Below, one piece after another: positions 24,928-31,811 of a stretch of DNA of 31,811 bases. The stretch lies in assembly GCA_009785885.1 (NCBI GenBank), contig WQUE01000068.1:1-31811 (forward strand), given 5' to 3'. Origin of the DNA: Actinomycetes bacterium (GTDB taxonomy: Bacteria > Actinomycetota > Actinomycetes > Propionibacteriales > Propionibacteriaceae). A program made the translations under genes and the position numbers. How positions within the stretch are numbered: the stretch's first letter is position 1; the number at the start of each line of letters is the position of its first letter. The notes under the pieces were generated by a model. It did no database searches. It was not told the DNA's origin and was given only the letters and a program-made list of their open reading frames with translations.

Positions 24928-25176
24928 ATGGCCAAGAACAAGTCTGCCTCGGCCACCGAACTGCGGGGGCTGTCCCGCAAGGAACTCGACGAGCAGGTGG
25001 TCACGCTCAAGCAGGAGCTGTTCGGGTTGCGTTTCCAGGCGGCCACGGGCCAACTGGAGAACAACGCCCGGCTGCGCGCGGTGCGCAAGGACATCGCGCG
25101 GATCTACACGATCATCCAGGAACGCACCCTGGGCATCGTCGTCGATCCTGACAAGGAAGAGGAGAAAGCCGTATGA
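24928..25176 (+). CDS. rpmC: Large ribosomal subunit protein uL29
   Basis: 82 aa. [56 protein letters not shown] is the full L29 helical hairpin. ATG 24928 is taken because the protein begins there as in relatives and GTGAGATCTGAC precedes it; the frame is open upstream within rplP but meaningless. The stop overlaps rpsQ (ATGA). Confidence 0.97.
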   Translation: MAKNKSASATELRGLSRKELDEQVVTLKQELFGLRFQAATGQLENNARLRAVRKDIARIYTIIQERTLGIVVDPDKEEEKAV

Positions 25177-25439
25177 GCGACACCGCCCAGCGCGCCGGAC
25201 GCAAGGTCCGTGAGGGATACGTCGTGTCCGACAAGATGGACAAGACGGTCGTGGTCAAGGTCGAGGACCGGGTGAAGCACCCGCTGTACGGCAAGGTCAT
25301 GACGAAGTCGATCCGGCTGAAGGCCCACGATGAGGCCAATGAGGCCGGCGTCGGCGACCGCGTGCAGATCATGGAGACCCGGCCGATGTCCTCCGCGAAG
25401 CGGTGGCGGATCGTGTCGATCCTCGAGAAGGCCAAGTAA
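25173..25439 (+). CDS. rpsQ: Small ribosomal subunit protein uS17
   Basis: 88 aa. [65 protein letters not shown] is the S17 OB-fold. Last gene of the S10 operon proper; a 114-nt gap with two hairpins separates it from rplN. Confidence 0.98.
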   Translation: MSDTAQRAGRKVREGYVVSDKMDKTVVVKVEDRVKHPLYGKVMTKSIRLKAHDEANEAGVGDRVQIMETRPMSSAKRWRIVSILEKAK

Positions 25440-25451
25440 ACCCAAGACCAT

Positions 25452-25493
25452 GGCCGGGGCGACCAGCGCCGGCCCAACCCCTGGGTGACCAGG
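25452..25493 (+). promoter_or_regulatory. Two hairpins in the S10/spc junction
   Basis: GGCCGG (25452-25457) can pair with CCGGCC (25469-25474), and CCTGG-GTGA-CCAGG (25480-25493) is a 5-bp stem with a GNRA-type tetraloop. They lie in the 114-nt gap between rpsQ and rplN, where the S10 and spc operons separate in many bacteria. No T run follows, so they may be an RNA-processing or regulatory site or a weak terminator. Confidence 0.35.
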
Positions 25494-25553
25494 AGTCCAC
25501 CAACAAGTTCCGCCAGGCCGAGCGAATCGGAACCGGCGGGGCAAGGAGAAGAC

Positions 25554-25922
25554 ATGATCCAACAGGAGACCCGGCTGAAGGTCGCCGACAACACGGGTGC
25601 CAAGGAACTCTTGTGCATCCGGGTGCTCGGCGGCTCGAAGCGGCGCTACGCCTATCTCGGCGACACGATCGTGTGCGCCGTGAAGGACGCCATCCCGGGC
25701 GGCAACGTGAAGAAGGGCGAGGTCGTGCGGGCCGTCGTGGTGCGCACCTCCAAGGAGCATCGCCGCGTGGACGGCTCCTACATCCGCTTCGACGACAACG
25801 CCGCCGTGATCGTGCGTCCCGACGGGGAGCCGCGCGGCACGCGCATCTTCGGGCCGGTCGCCCGTGAGTTGCGCGAGAAGAAGTACATGCGCATCGTGTC
25901 CCTGGCGCCGGAGGTGATCTGA
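25554..25922 (+). CDS. rplN: Large ribosomal subunit protein uL14
   Basis: 122 aa, normal length. [65 protein letters not shown] is nearly invariant. ATG 25554 has AAGGAGAAG upstream. First gene of the spc part of the cluster. Confidence 0.99.
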   Translation: MIQQETRLKVADNTGAKELLCIRVLGGSKRRYAYLGDTIVCAVKDAIPGGNVKKGEVVRAVVVRTSKEHRRVDGSYIRFDDNAAVIVRPDGEPRGTRIFGPVARELREKKYMRIVSLAPEVI

Positions 25923-25923
25923 C

Positions 25924-26304
25924 ATGGCCGGTTTCCGAATCCGCAAGGGCGACTCCGTGAAGGTGATCGCGGGCGATGACAAGGGCGTGGTCGGCGACGT
26001 GCTGGCGATCTATCCCGAAACCGGGAAGGTCAAGGTCAGCGGCGTCAACCTGATCCGTCGCAACGTGAAGGACCGCTACGACCCGCGGACGGGCCGCACG
26101 ATCAAGGGTGGCCTGATCAGTTCCGAGGCGCCGATCGACGCGTCGAACGTCCAGCCGGTCGTGCGCAACGACAAGGGTGACCGTGTGGTGACCCGGGTCG
26201 GCAGCGAGCGCGCCGAGGCGACGAAGACCCGTCCGGACGGTTCGACGTATGCCGGGACCCGTGGTACGCGCGTCGCGCGCAAGACCGGGAAGGAGATCCG
26301 ATGA
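25924..26304 (+). CDS. rplX: Large ribosomal subunit protein uL24
   Basis: 126 aa. [46 protein letters not shown] is the KOW domain; [17 protein letters not shown] follows. A basic C-terminal extension ([24 protein letters not shown]) makes it slightly longer than enterobacterial L24. The stop overlaps rplE (ATGA). Confidence 0.98.
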   Translation: MAGFRIRKGDSVKVIAGDDKGVVGDVLAIYPETGKVKVSGVNLIRRNVKDRYDPRTGRTIKGGLISSEAPIDASNVQPVVRNDKGDRVVTRVGSERAEATKTRPDGSTYAGTRGTRVARKTGKEIR

Positions 26305-27002
26305 GTACCCAGTCGACAGCGACGAAGGCCACCAAGGCACCGAAGGCGGAGGCCAAGGCCGCCCTCGAGGTGGCGGAGTCCGCGAAGGCCGCGTCCGGGG
26401 CCACGCCCCGGCTGAAGCAACGCTACCGCGACGAGATCATGCCGGCCCTGCAGAAGGAGTTCAACTACTCGAACCCGATGCAGGTCCCGGGCCTGTCGAA
26501 GATCGTCGTGAACATGGGTGTCGGCGAGGCGGCCCGCGACTCGAAGATCCTCGATGGCGCGATCCGCGACCTGACGGTGATCACCGGCCAGAAGCCGACG
26601 GTGACGAAGGCTCGCAAGTCCATCGCCCAGTTCAAGCTGCGCGAGGGGCAGACGATCGGGGCGCACGTGACGCTGCGCGGCGATCGCATGTGGGAGTTCG
26701 CGGACCGGCTGCTGACGCTGGCCCTGCCGCGCATCCGTGACTTCCGGGGCCTGAACTCGAACCAGTTCGACGGGCACGGCAACTACACATTCGGCTTGTC
26801 CGAGCAGGTCATGTTCCTGGAGATCGACCAGGACAAGATCGACCGGACCCGCGGCATGGACATCACGTTCGTGACGACGGCAACCGACGACGTGCATGGC
26901 CGGTTCCTGCTGAAGGAACTGGGCTTCCCGTTCAAGGCCGTGGACGACGCCAAGGTGGTCAAGCGCGTGCGGCACACCGGCAAGCCGGGCAAGAGGAAGT
27001 AG
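26301..27002 (+). CDS. rplE: Large ribosomal subunit protein uL5 with N-terminal extension
   Basis: 233 aa against ~180-190 normally. The core begins near residue 37 ([40 protein letters not shown]) and is complete to the C-terminal [20 protein letters not shown]. The first ~36 residues are Ala/Lys-rich low-complexity sequence. The start is supported by the ATGA overlap with rplX, so the extension is probably translated. L5 contacts 5S rRNA and the P-site tRNA. Confidence 0.98.
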   Translation: MSTQSTATKATKAPKAEAKAALEVAESAKAASGATPRLKQRYRDEIMPALQKEFNYSNPMQVPGLSKIVVNMGVGEAARDSKILDGAIRDLTVITGQKPTVTKARKSIAQFKLREGQTIGAHVTLRGDRMWEFADRLLTLALPRIRDFRGLNSNQFDGHGNYTFGLSEQVMFLEIDQDKIDRTRGMDITFVTTATDDVHGRFLLKELGFPFKAVDDAKVVKRVRHTGKPGKRK

Positions 27003-27011
27003 GAGATCGAG

Positions 27012-27197
27012 ATGGCGAAGACTGCTCTGAAGGTGAAGCAGGCCCGCAAGCCGAAGTTCGAGGTGCGCGCCTACACGCGTTGCCAGCGGTGTGGCCGGCC
27101 CAAGTCGGTCTACCGCAAGTTCGGCCTGTGCCGCATCTGCCTGCGCGAGCTGGCGCACGCTGGCGACCTGCCCGGCGTGACGAAGTCCAGCTGGTGA
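27012..27197 (+). CDS. rpsN: Small ribosomal subunit protein uS14, zinc-binding short form
   Basis: 61 aa, the short C+ type. Two CxxC pairs (CQRCG and CRIC) form the zinc ribbon around [11 protein letters not shown], and it ends [16 protein letters not shown]. As in other actinobacteria it sits inside the spc cluster; zinc-free paralogues, if any, are elsewhere. SD GGAGATCGAG is upstream. Confidence 0.98.
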   Translation: MAKTALKVKQARKPKFEVRAYTRCQRCGRPKSVYRKFGLCRICLRELAHAGDLPGVTKSSW

Positions 27198-27336
27198 ACC
27201 CTCGCCGCCAAGCGCGGCACCCTCCCAACTCCATAGCTTCACCGGGTGCGCACCAGTGGCGCACACGATCCGACGACACTGCAGGTCCATAGCCCACCGG
27301 GCGCGGAAACCGCCGTGAGAAAGAGGCTGATAAGCC
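27198..27336 (+). other. rpsN-rpsH intergenic region with near-direct and inverted repeats
   Basis: The 139-nt gap contains TCCATAGC-TT-CACCGGGTGCG (27230-27250) and a second copy TCCATAGC-C-CACCGGGCGCG (27286-27305), 56 nt apart, and a perfect 6-bp inverted repeat GTGCGC (27246-27251) / GCGCAC (27259-27264). No open reading frame of note and no clear promoter are seen. The gap is unusual because rpsN and rpsH are otherwise close. Confidence 0.5.
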
Positions 27337-27744
27337 ATGACAATGACCGATCCGATCGCGGACATGCTGACACGTCTGCGCAACGCCAACCAGGCGTATC
27401 ACGACCAGACGAGCATGCCGCACAGCAAGATGAAGGCCGGCATCGCCGAGATCCTGAAGCGGGAGGGCTACATCGCGGACTACACGGTCCGTGAGCCCCG
27501 CGAGGGTGAGGTCGGCAAGACGCTGACCATCACCTTGAAGTTCGGGATGCAGCGCGAACGCTCCATCGCGGGGCTGCGGCGCATCAGCAAGCCGGGCTTG
27601 CGCGTGTACGCGAAGTCGACGGCGCTGCCGCGCGTGCTGGGCGGCATGGGTATCGCGATCATCTCCACCTCGCAGGGGCTGATGACCGACAAGCAGGCAC
27701 ATGAGCAATCCGTGGGCGGCGAAGTCCTCGCCTACGTGTGGTGA
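27337..27744 (+). CDS. rpsH: Small ribosomal subunit protein uS8
   Basis: 135 aa. [44 protein letters not shown] and the C-terminal [35 protein letters not shown] are conserved. S8 binds helix 21 of 16S rRNA and represses spc translation in E. coli; no matching site is claimed here. ATG 27337 and 27343 are both possible; AAAGAGG is upstream. Confidence 0.99.
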   Translation: MTMTDPIADMLTRLRNANQAYHDQTSMPHSKMKAGIAEILKREGYIADYTVREPREGEVGKTLTITLKFGMQRERSIAGLRRISKPGLRVYAKSTALPRVLGGMGIAIISTSQGLMTDKQAHEQSVGGEVLAYVW

Positions 27745-27762
27745 GGACGGAAGGAGACCAAG

Positions 27763-28302
27763 ATGTCACGAATCGGCAGACTTCCGATCGCTGTTCCCGC
27801 CGGCGTCGCCGTGACGATCGATGGGCGTCACGTGAGCGTCAAGGGCCCGAAGGGCACGCTGGAGCGCACGCTCGCCGAGCCGATCACGATCGCGCAGGAG
27901 GGCGACCAGTTGGTCGTCTCGCGTCCGGACGATGAGCGCCGCAGCAAGTCGCTGCACGGCCTGTCCCGTACGCTCGTCGCGAACATGGTGACCGGCGTCA
28001 CGAACGGGTACGATCGCCAGCTTGAAATCGTCGGCGTGGGTTACCGCGTGATGGCGAAGGGCCCGGACCGGCTGGAGTTCGCCCTCGGCTTCTCGCACCC
28101 GGTGTTCGTGGACGCGCCCGAGGGCATCACGTTCACCGTCGAGTCGAACACCCGGTTCACGATCCACGGGATCGACAAGGAACAGGTGGGCGAGCTTGCG
28201 GCCAACATCCGCAAGATCCGCAAGCCCGAGCCGTACAAGGGCAAGGGTGTGCGCTATTCGGGCGAGCGCGTGCGCCGCAAGGTTGGAAAGGCTGGCAAGT
28301 AG
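27763..28302 (+). CDS. rplF: Large ribosomal subunit protein uL6
   Basis: 179 aa, normal length. [33 protein letters not shown] and the C-terminal signature [27 protein letters not shown] are diagnostic. GGAAGGAG lies upstream. Sits near the sarcin-ricin loop. Confidence 0.99.
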   Translation: MSRIGRLPIAVPAGVAVTIDGRHVSVKGPKGTLERTLAEPITIAQEGDQLVVSRPDDERRSKSLHGLSRTLVANMVTGVTNGYDRQLEIVGVGYRVMAKGPDRLEFALGFSHPVFVDAPEGITFTVESNTRFTIHGIDKEQVGELAANIRKIRKPEPYKGKGVRYSGERVRRKVGKAGK

Positions 28303-28304
28303 TC

Positions 28305-28688
28305 ATGGCAATCTCATTGACAGTGCGCAAGAATCTGGCGCCACGCGAGGCTTCGCGGGTGCGCCGCCAGTTGCGCGGCCGGAAGCGCATCGCCGGCACG
28401 CCGGAGCGTCCCCGCCTGGTCGTGACGAAGACCGCCAAGCACACGCTGGTGCAGGTCATCGACGATACGGTGGGCCGCACGCTCGTCTCGGCGTCCACGA
28501 TGGAGGCCGACCTGCGCGCCGCTGCGGGCGACAAGAGCGCCCTGGCCGCGAAGGTGGGGGAGCGGATCGCCCAGCGTGCGAAGGACAAGGGCATCGACCA
28601 GGTCGTGTTCGACCGGGCCGGTCATCAGTACCACGGACGGATCGCGGCGCTCGCCGACGCGGCCCGCGCGGCAGGCTTGAGCCTGTGA
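28305..28688 (+). CDS. rplR: Large ribosomal subunit protein uL18
   Basis: 127 aa. [46 protein letters not shown] and the C-terminal [27 protein letters not shown] are typical of this 5S rRNA-binding protein. Starts 2 nt after the rplF stop; ATG with GGAAAGG upstream. Confidence 0.98.
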   Translation: MAISLTVRKNLAPREASRVRRQLRGRKRIAGTPERPRLVVTKTAKHTLVQVIDDTVGRTLVSASTMEADLRAAAGDKSALAAKVGERIAQRAKDKGIDQVVFDRAGHQYHGRIAALADAARAAGLSL

Positions 28689-28713
28689 CTCGGACGAGGA
28701 AAGGGAACTACGC

Positions 28714-29337
28714 ATGAGTGGATCACAGCGCCGGGGGGCCCCGTCCGGGACCGGCGGTGAGCGCCGCGGCCGGGACGACCGCCGTGGCGGCCAGCAGTCG
28801 CAGGGCGGCGAGCGCGAGAAGAGCCAGTACCTGGAGCGTGTCGTGGCGATCAACCGCGTCGCGAAGGTCGTGAAGGGCGGGCGCCGGTTCAGCTTCACCG
28901 CGCTGGTCGTCGTCGGCGACGGCGAAGGCATGGTCGGAGTCGGCTACGGCAAGGCCAAGGAGGTGCCCACCGCGATCGCGAAGGGTGTCGAGGAGGCCAA
29001 GAAGCACTTCTTCACGGTGCCGCTGGTGCAGCGGACCATCCCGCATCCCGTCCAGGGCGAGAAGGCGGCCGGTGTCGTGATGCTCCGTCCGGCGGCGCCC
29101 GGCACCGGCGTGATCGCCGGCGGCTCGGCCCGCGCCGTCCTGGAGTGCGCGGGCGTGCAGGACGTGCTCGCGAAGTCGCTTGGTTCGGCCAACGCGATCA
29201 ACGTGGTGTACGCCACGGTTGCGGCTCTGCAGCACTTGGAGGAGCCGGCGGCGATCGCCAAGCGGCGGGGCCTGCCGATCGAGGATGTCGTGCCGGCGGC
29301 GATCCTGCGGGCGCAACGCGAGGAGGCGACCAAGTGA
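28714..29337 (+). CDS. rpsE: Small ribosomal subunit protein uS5
   Basis: 207 aa. After a Gly/Arg-rich N-terminal tail (~35 residues), [50 protein letters not shown] is the dsRNA-binding-like core, and [24 protein letters not shown] completes it. Part of the mRNA entry site with S3 and S4. The stop overlaps the rpmD GTG (GTGA). Confidence 0.99.
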   Translation: MSGSQRRGAPSGTGGERRGRDDRRGGQQSQGGEREKSQYLERVVAINRVAKVVKGGRRFSFTALVVVGDGEGMVGVGYGKAKEVPTAIAKGVEEAKKHFFTVPLVQRTIPHPVQGEKAAGVVMLRPAAPGTGVIAGGSARAVLECAGVQDVLAKSLGSANAINVVYATVAALQHLEEPAAIAKRRGLPIEDVVPAAILRAQREEATK

Positions 29338-29516
29338 GCCAGATCGTTGTCAAGCAGTGCAAGTCCGCGATCGGCGAGAAGCCGGCCGCCCGGGCGACGC
29401 TCCGTGCGCTCGGCCTGAAGAAGATCGGCGACGAGGTGGTGCAGGAGGACGTGCCCAGTATCCGCGGCATGGCCAAGGCTGTATCCCACCTGGTCAGTGT
29501 GGAAGAGGTGAAGTGA
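29334..29516 (+). CDS. rpmD: Large ribosomal subunit protein uL30
   Basis: 60 aa from GTG, coupled to rps[55 protein letters not shown] is a full-length bacterial L30. A single base separates its stop from the rplO ATG. Confidence 0.98.
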   Translation: MSQIVVKQCKSAIGEKPAARATLRALGLKKIGDEVVQEDVPSIRGMAKAVSHLVSVEEVK

Positions 29517-29517
29517 G

Positions 29518-29964
29518 ATGACGCTCAAGGCGCATCATCTGCGGCCGGCTCCCGGGGCCCACACCCCGAAGACCCGCGTTGGACGCGGCGAGGGCGGGCA
29601 TGGCGGCAAGACGGCCGGCCGCGGCACGAAGGGTAGCGGCGCGCGCAAGAACGTGCCCGCGAACTTCGAGGGCGGCCAGATGCCGATCCACATGCAGATG
29701 CCGAAGCTTCGTGGCTTCTCCAATCCGTTCCGGGTGGCGTACCAGCCGGTCAACCTGGTCAAGCTCGCGGCCTTGTTCCCGCAGGGCGGAACCGTGGGGG
29801 TGGACGACCTGGTCGAACTGGGTGCCGTCCGGGCCGGACGTCTCGTCAAGGTGCTCGGTGACGGCGACCTCGCCGTGAAGCTCGACCTCACGGTCGATGC
29901 CTGTTCGGCGGCGGCGAAGGCCAAGATTGAGGCGGCCGGAGGTTCGGTGACGCTCGGCGAGTGA
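29518..29964 (+). CDS. rplO: Large ribosomal subunit protein uL15
   Basis: 148 aa. [66 protein letters not shown] N-terminal region with the Gly-rich rRNA-binding stretch, and the C-terminal domain ending [12 protein letters not shown]. Last gene of the ribosomal run; the usual next gene secY is missing and a terminator follows at once. Confidence 0.99.
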   Translation: MTLKAHHLRPAPGAHTPKTRVGRGEGGHGGKTAGRGTKGSGARKNVPANFEGGQMPIHMQMPKLRGFSNPFRVAYQPVNLVKLAALFPQGGTVGVDDLVELGAVRAGRLVKVLGDGDLAVKLDLTVDACSAAAKAKIEAAGGSVTLGE

Positions 29965-29988
29965 GCCGGCGGCCGCGTCCGACTCGGA

Positions 29989-30028
29989 CGGGGGTGGGCC
30001 ATGGGCTCACCCCCGTTCATCATTGTTC
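29989..30028 (+). terminator. Strong intrinsic terminator after rplO
   Basis: CGGGGGTGGGCC (29989-30000) pairs with GGCTCACCCCCG (30004-30015) over 12 bp (one G-U pair) around the loop ATG, followed by the T-rich TTCATCATTGTTCCTT. It lies 25 nt after the rplO stop and ends the S10-spc transcription unit. Confidence 0.9.
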
Positions 30029-30082
30029 CTTGCCAATGGCGGGTGGGAGGGCCGGCGCTGGCGGCAGGGGGTGCCGGGCGGC

Positions 30083-30088
30083 TAGGCT
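30083..30088 (+). promoter_or_regulatory. Candidate -10 box of tRNA-Arg
   Basis: TAGGCT fits TANNNT 31 nt before the mature tRNA 5' end, implying a ~24-nt precursor leader. The leader contains the self-pairing CGCGCG-AGCCG-CGCGCG (30101-30117). No -35 box is obvious. Confidence 0.3.
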
Positions 30089-30118
30089 GACGTTGGTCTG
30101 CGCGCGAGCCGCGCGCGA

Positions 30119-30191
30119 GGCCCCGTAGCTCAGGGGATAGAGCAGTGGTTTCCTAAACCATGTGTCGGGCGTTCGATTCGCCCCGGGGCCG
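30119..30191 (+). tRNA. tRNA-Arg (anticodon CCU, decodes AGG)
   Basis: A full 73-nt cloverleaf: acceptor GGCCCCG/CGGGGCC (7 bp), D stem GCTC/GAGC, anticodon stem GTGGT/ACCAT with loop TTCCTAA (anticodon CCT), variable GTGTC, T arm GGGCG-TTCGATT-CGCCC, discriminator G. CCA is not encoded. AGG is a rare codon in such GC-rich genomes. tRNA genes of this kind are common integration sites; see the sequence just downstream. Confidence 0.96.
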
Positions 30192-30427
30192 CCGGACGGG
30201 GACTTCGTGCCGTGGGCCGATGGGCCGCCGAATCAACCCGCGCATGGTCTGGTGCATGAAAACGAATCATTCGGTCTTGCTCGTCGTAATGGCAGATTTG
30301 TCCGTCGTATCCGAATTGACCGGAAACAATGCGCTGGTCAGCGCAGAGGCGAGCGAACTTCGCCAGGATCCGGGCAACAAGTTGGGCCAAGTGGTTGATT
30401 CACAGGCATGCAGTCGCTAACATTGAT

Positions 30428-30505
30428 ACGAAAGCGGCGCCGCCTGTGGCACGTCTCCTGGGGGTGGGTAGACGGTACACGCCTTACGGGCGGCGTCGCT
30501 TTCGT
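30428..30505. repeat. Long imperfect inverted repeat (17-bp arms) with nested stem
   Basis: ACGAAAGCGGCGCCGCC (30428-30444) and GGCGGCGTCGCTTTCGT (30489-30505) are complementary at 16 of 17 positions; the remaining one is G-U in RNA. Pairing can continue inward at 30445-30449 with 30484-30488 using G-U pairs. Inside, CGTCT (30452-30456) pairs with AGACG (30470-30474). No T run follows. It could be a structured RNA, a bidirectional hairpin or a remnant of terminal inverted repeats. Confidence 0.7.
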
Positions 30506-30532
30506 CGTACCCGCGGTCGGCGTGGCCCGAAG

Positions 30533-30538
30533 TAGCAT
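30533..30538 (+). promoter_or_regulatory. -10 box for a leaderless GNAT transcript
   Basis: TAGCAT fits TANNNT and ends exactly 6 nt before the GTG start at 30545, so transcription would begin at the start codon. No Shine-Dalgarno is present, which agrees with a leaderless mRNA. Confidence 0.5.
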
Positions 30539-30544
30539 GAGGCC

Positions 30545-31657
30545 GTGGACGCGGAGTTCCGGCTGATCGAGGTGCCATCGGGGGCAGACCTGGCTGGGCC
30601 CGCCGCGTGGATGCTTGCGGGCATGGCCGATGTCGAACGGGCGGACAAGCTGGCCGTTTTCGGGCAGGCCGACTTGGCGCGGACGGAGCACCAGTTGGCG
30701 GGGGAGTGGGCGGACTGCCGGTACAGCCGGAAGCGCTGGGTTGTCGCCACCCACGTCGACGCGCCCACCAGGGTGGTCGGTATGGCGCGTCTTGAGCTGC
30801 CCACGTCCGGCAACACCCACCTGGCCGACCTGATGCTCGTCGTCGACCCGGGCTGGCGTCGCGGCGGGCTGGGCGGGCGGCTCCTGGACTGGGCCGAGGC
30901 GACGGCGTTGCAGGCGGGTCGGACCACGTTGCTCACGTATATCGACGCCGGCGTGCCGCTTGAGGGCGGCCCGGTGCTGTCCGCGCCCGAAGGGGGCACG
31001 CTCGCGGGCGACCTGCCGGGCGTGGCGCTGGCCCGTGACCGGGGTTACCGGCTGGAACAGGTGGAGCGGCTGACCGTCCTGGACGTGCCGGTGGGAGCGG
31101 ATGCCCTGGCCCGGGCCGAGGCGCAGGTAGCGGCCCCGCTCGTCGGCTATGAGCTGCACACCTGGGTCGATGGCATCCCGACGGAGTGGCACGGGCGTTA
31201 CGCGGACCTCGTCGCCGAGTTCCTGGCGGCGGCGCCGATGGCCGGCATCGCGGTGGAGACCGAGCCGTGGGACGCAGACCGGCTGAGGGCGCACCTGGAC
31301 AGTGTCCGACGGCAGGGCTTGACCCTGATCGTCACGGCAGCCGAGCACGTCGCGTCCGGACGGCTCGTCGCCTCGAGTGACCTGGCCGGCCACCCCCGGG
31401 GGCTCGATGCGGCCATGCAGGGCATGACCCTGGTGCTGGCCGGCCACCGCGGCCACCGGCTGGGCATGCGGGTCAAGCTGGCGAACCTGCGCACCCTGGC
31501 GCGAGTCCGTCCCGACGTGCGGCGCATCCACACCGGCAATGCGGCCGAGAACGCCCCCATGCTGGCCATCAACGACACCCTGGGCTTCCGGGACGAGGGC
31601 GTTGCGGCCACGTTCCAGAGACGCCTTGCCGCGCCGGACGTGGCCGTGACACGATGA
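30545..31657 (+). CDS. GNAT-family N-acetyltransferase with two GNAT-like domains
   Basis: 370 aa from GTG. The N-terminal GNAT domain shows GMARLELP....HLADLMLVVDPGWRRGGLGGRLLDWAEATA around residues 78-120, with the acetyl-CoA loop as RRGGLGGRL. The C-terminal half (~residues 200-360) is a second, GNAT-like domain: LVASSDLAGHPRGLDAAMQGMTLVLAGHRGHRLGMRVKLANL (HRGHRLG as CoA loop) and IHTGNAAENAPMLAINDTLGF, the usual GNAT end. Such tandem GNAT proteins are common in actinobacteria (mycothiol synthase is the best-known example), but this sequence is not clearly MshD. Substrate unknown. It stands alone between two tRNA genes. Confidence 0.85.
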   Translation: MDAEFRLIEVPSGADLAGPAAWMLAGMADVERADKLAVFGQADLARTEHQLAGEWADCRYSRKRWVVATHVDAPTRVVGMARLELPTSGNTHLADLMLVVDPGWRRGGLGGRLLDWAEATALQAGRTTLLTYIDAGVPLEGGPVLSAPEGGTLAGDLPGVALARDRGYRLEQVERLTVLDVPVGADALARAEAQVAAPLVGYELHTWVDGIPTEWHGRYADLVAEFLAAAPMAGIAVETEPWDADRLRAHLDSVRRQGLTLIVTAAEHVASGRLVASSDLAGHPRGLDAAMQGMTLVLAGHRGHRLGMRVKLANLRTLARVRPDVRRIHTGNAAENAPMLAINDTLGFRDEGVAATFQRRLAAPDVAVTR

Positions 31658-31718
31658 GGGCCGGCGGCGTGCGCGTCCTCTCGCGACCGCCGATTTCCCC
31701 TGCTTTGGTCCCGCACGG

Positions 31719-31724
31719 TAGAGT
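31719..31724 (+). promoter_or_regulatory. Candidate -10 box of tRNA-Lys
   Basis: TAGAGT fits TANNNT 14 nt before the tRNA 5' end, giving a predicted start near 31731 and a short precursor leader. No matching -35 box is seen. Confidence 0.35.
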
Positions 31725-31737
31725 AGCGGATGCTCTT

Positions 31738-31810
31738 GCGCCACTAGCTCAACTGGCAGAGCAGCAGACTCTTAATCTGCGGGTTCAGGGTTCAAGTCCC
31801 TGGTGGCGTA
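31738..31810 (+). tRNA. tRNA-Lys (anticodon CUU)
   Basis: A 73-nt cloverleaf: acceptor GCGCCAC/GTGGCGT, D stem GCTC/GAGC, anticodon stem GCAGA/TCTGC with loop CTCTTAA (anticodon CTT), variable GGGTT, T arm CAGGG-TTCAAGT-CCCTG, discriminator A. The first acceptor pair is G1-U72 instead of a Watson-Crick pair. The window ends one base later, so whether CCA is encoded cannot be seen. Confidence 0.95.
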
Positions 31811-31811
31811 C

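Larger units (their letters stand above)
30192..30544. other. Gene-less, A/T-richer stretch downstream of tRNA-Arg
   Basis: 353 nt with no credible gene. The open frames here run through the tRNA or lack codon bias. The first ~230 nt after the tRNA (about 30245-30430) are plainly richer in A and T than the rest of the window (for example GAAAACGAATCATTCGG and CGGAAACAATG). The rest holds a long inverted repeat (30428-30505) and the promoter of the GNAT gene. This fits a decayed island remnant or a regulatory/structured-RNA spacer; I cannot tell which. Confidence 0.5.

Noticed and set aside
30160..30420. An 86-codon plus-strand frame starting inside tRNA-Arg
   Set aside because: Its start overlaps the tRNA, no ribosome site precedes later ATGs and the sequence resembles nothing; better treated as gene-less.
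30428..30505. A simple intrinsic terminator for the inverted repeat
   Set aside because: There is no T run after either arm, the loop is long and the preceding unit is a tRNA more than 230 nt away.

Overview
The window is high-GC chromosomal DNA of an actinobacterium, most likely from the Propionibacteriaceae or a close relative. The grounds are actinobacterial-type PhoH, Era, ClpS/DUF2017 and ribosomal proteins, many GTG starts and ATGA/GTGA stop-start overlaps, several TANNNT boxes about 7 nt before start codons (the leaderless pattern common in this phylum), and an L4 protein with a long tail ending in a sunset-type domain. The genus is an inference from sequence character, not a database match.

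Layout. (1) 1-196, minus strand: the N-terminus of a type I restriction R-subunit-like protein runs off the left edge. (2) 234-7312: a phoH ... ybeY - CNNM/CorC - era block (RNA maturation, ion efflux, ribosome assembly). A four-gene, translationally coupled acyl module is inserted between phoH and ybeY: E1-alpha, E1-beta, a free-standing 83-aa lipoyl carrier and a KAS III (FabH-like) enzyme, with no E2 catalytic domain and no E3. The block ends at a short terminator (7393-7414) that can compete with an upstream hairpin. (3) 7597-16383: a compact ethanolamine-utilisation operon: eutL, a remnant-like BMC fragment, eutJ, eutA, eutB, eutC, eutE, a small protein with an encapsulation-peptide-like N-terminus, a small two-TM protein, and eutH. 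EutH imports ethanolamine, EutBC splits it to acetaldehyde and ammonia, EutA reactivates EutBC, and EutE makes acetyl-CoA. EutL is the only intact shell protein here. No intact hexamer (EutM/K/S), pentamer (EutN), EutP, EutQ, EutT, EutD or EutG is in the window. (4) 16518-19106: clpS, a DUF2017 gene and gltX. (5) 19477-29964: a complete S10-spc ribosomal-protein run, rpsJ-rplC-rplD-rplW-rplB-rpsS-rplV-rpsC-rplP-rpmC-rpsQ | rplN-rplX-rplE-rpsN | rpsH-rplF-rplR-rpsE-rpmD-rplO. It closes with a strong terminator instead of continuing into secY, and gltX rather than the str operon lies upstream. (6) 30119-31810: tRNA-Arg(CCU), an A/T-richer gene-less stretch with a long imperfect inverted repeat, a two-domain GNAT acetyltransferase with a leaderless-type promoter, and tRNA-Lys(CUU).

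The points most worth a second look are the E1/lipoyl-carrier/KAS III module inside the phoH-ybeY neighbourhood; the eut operon that keeps EutL but apparently has its main hexameric shell gene collapsed to an N-terminal strand plus a C-terminal SAP/Rho_N-like tail; possible RNA switches between era and eutL; and the L4-sunset fusion with a 78-bp tandem repeat.
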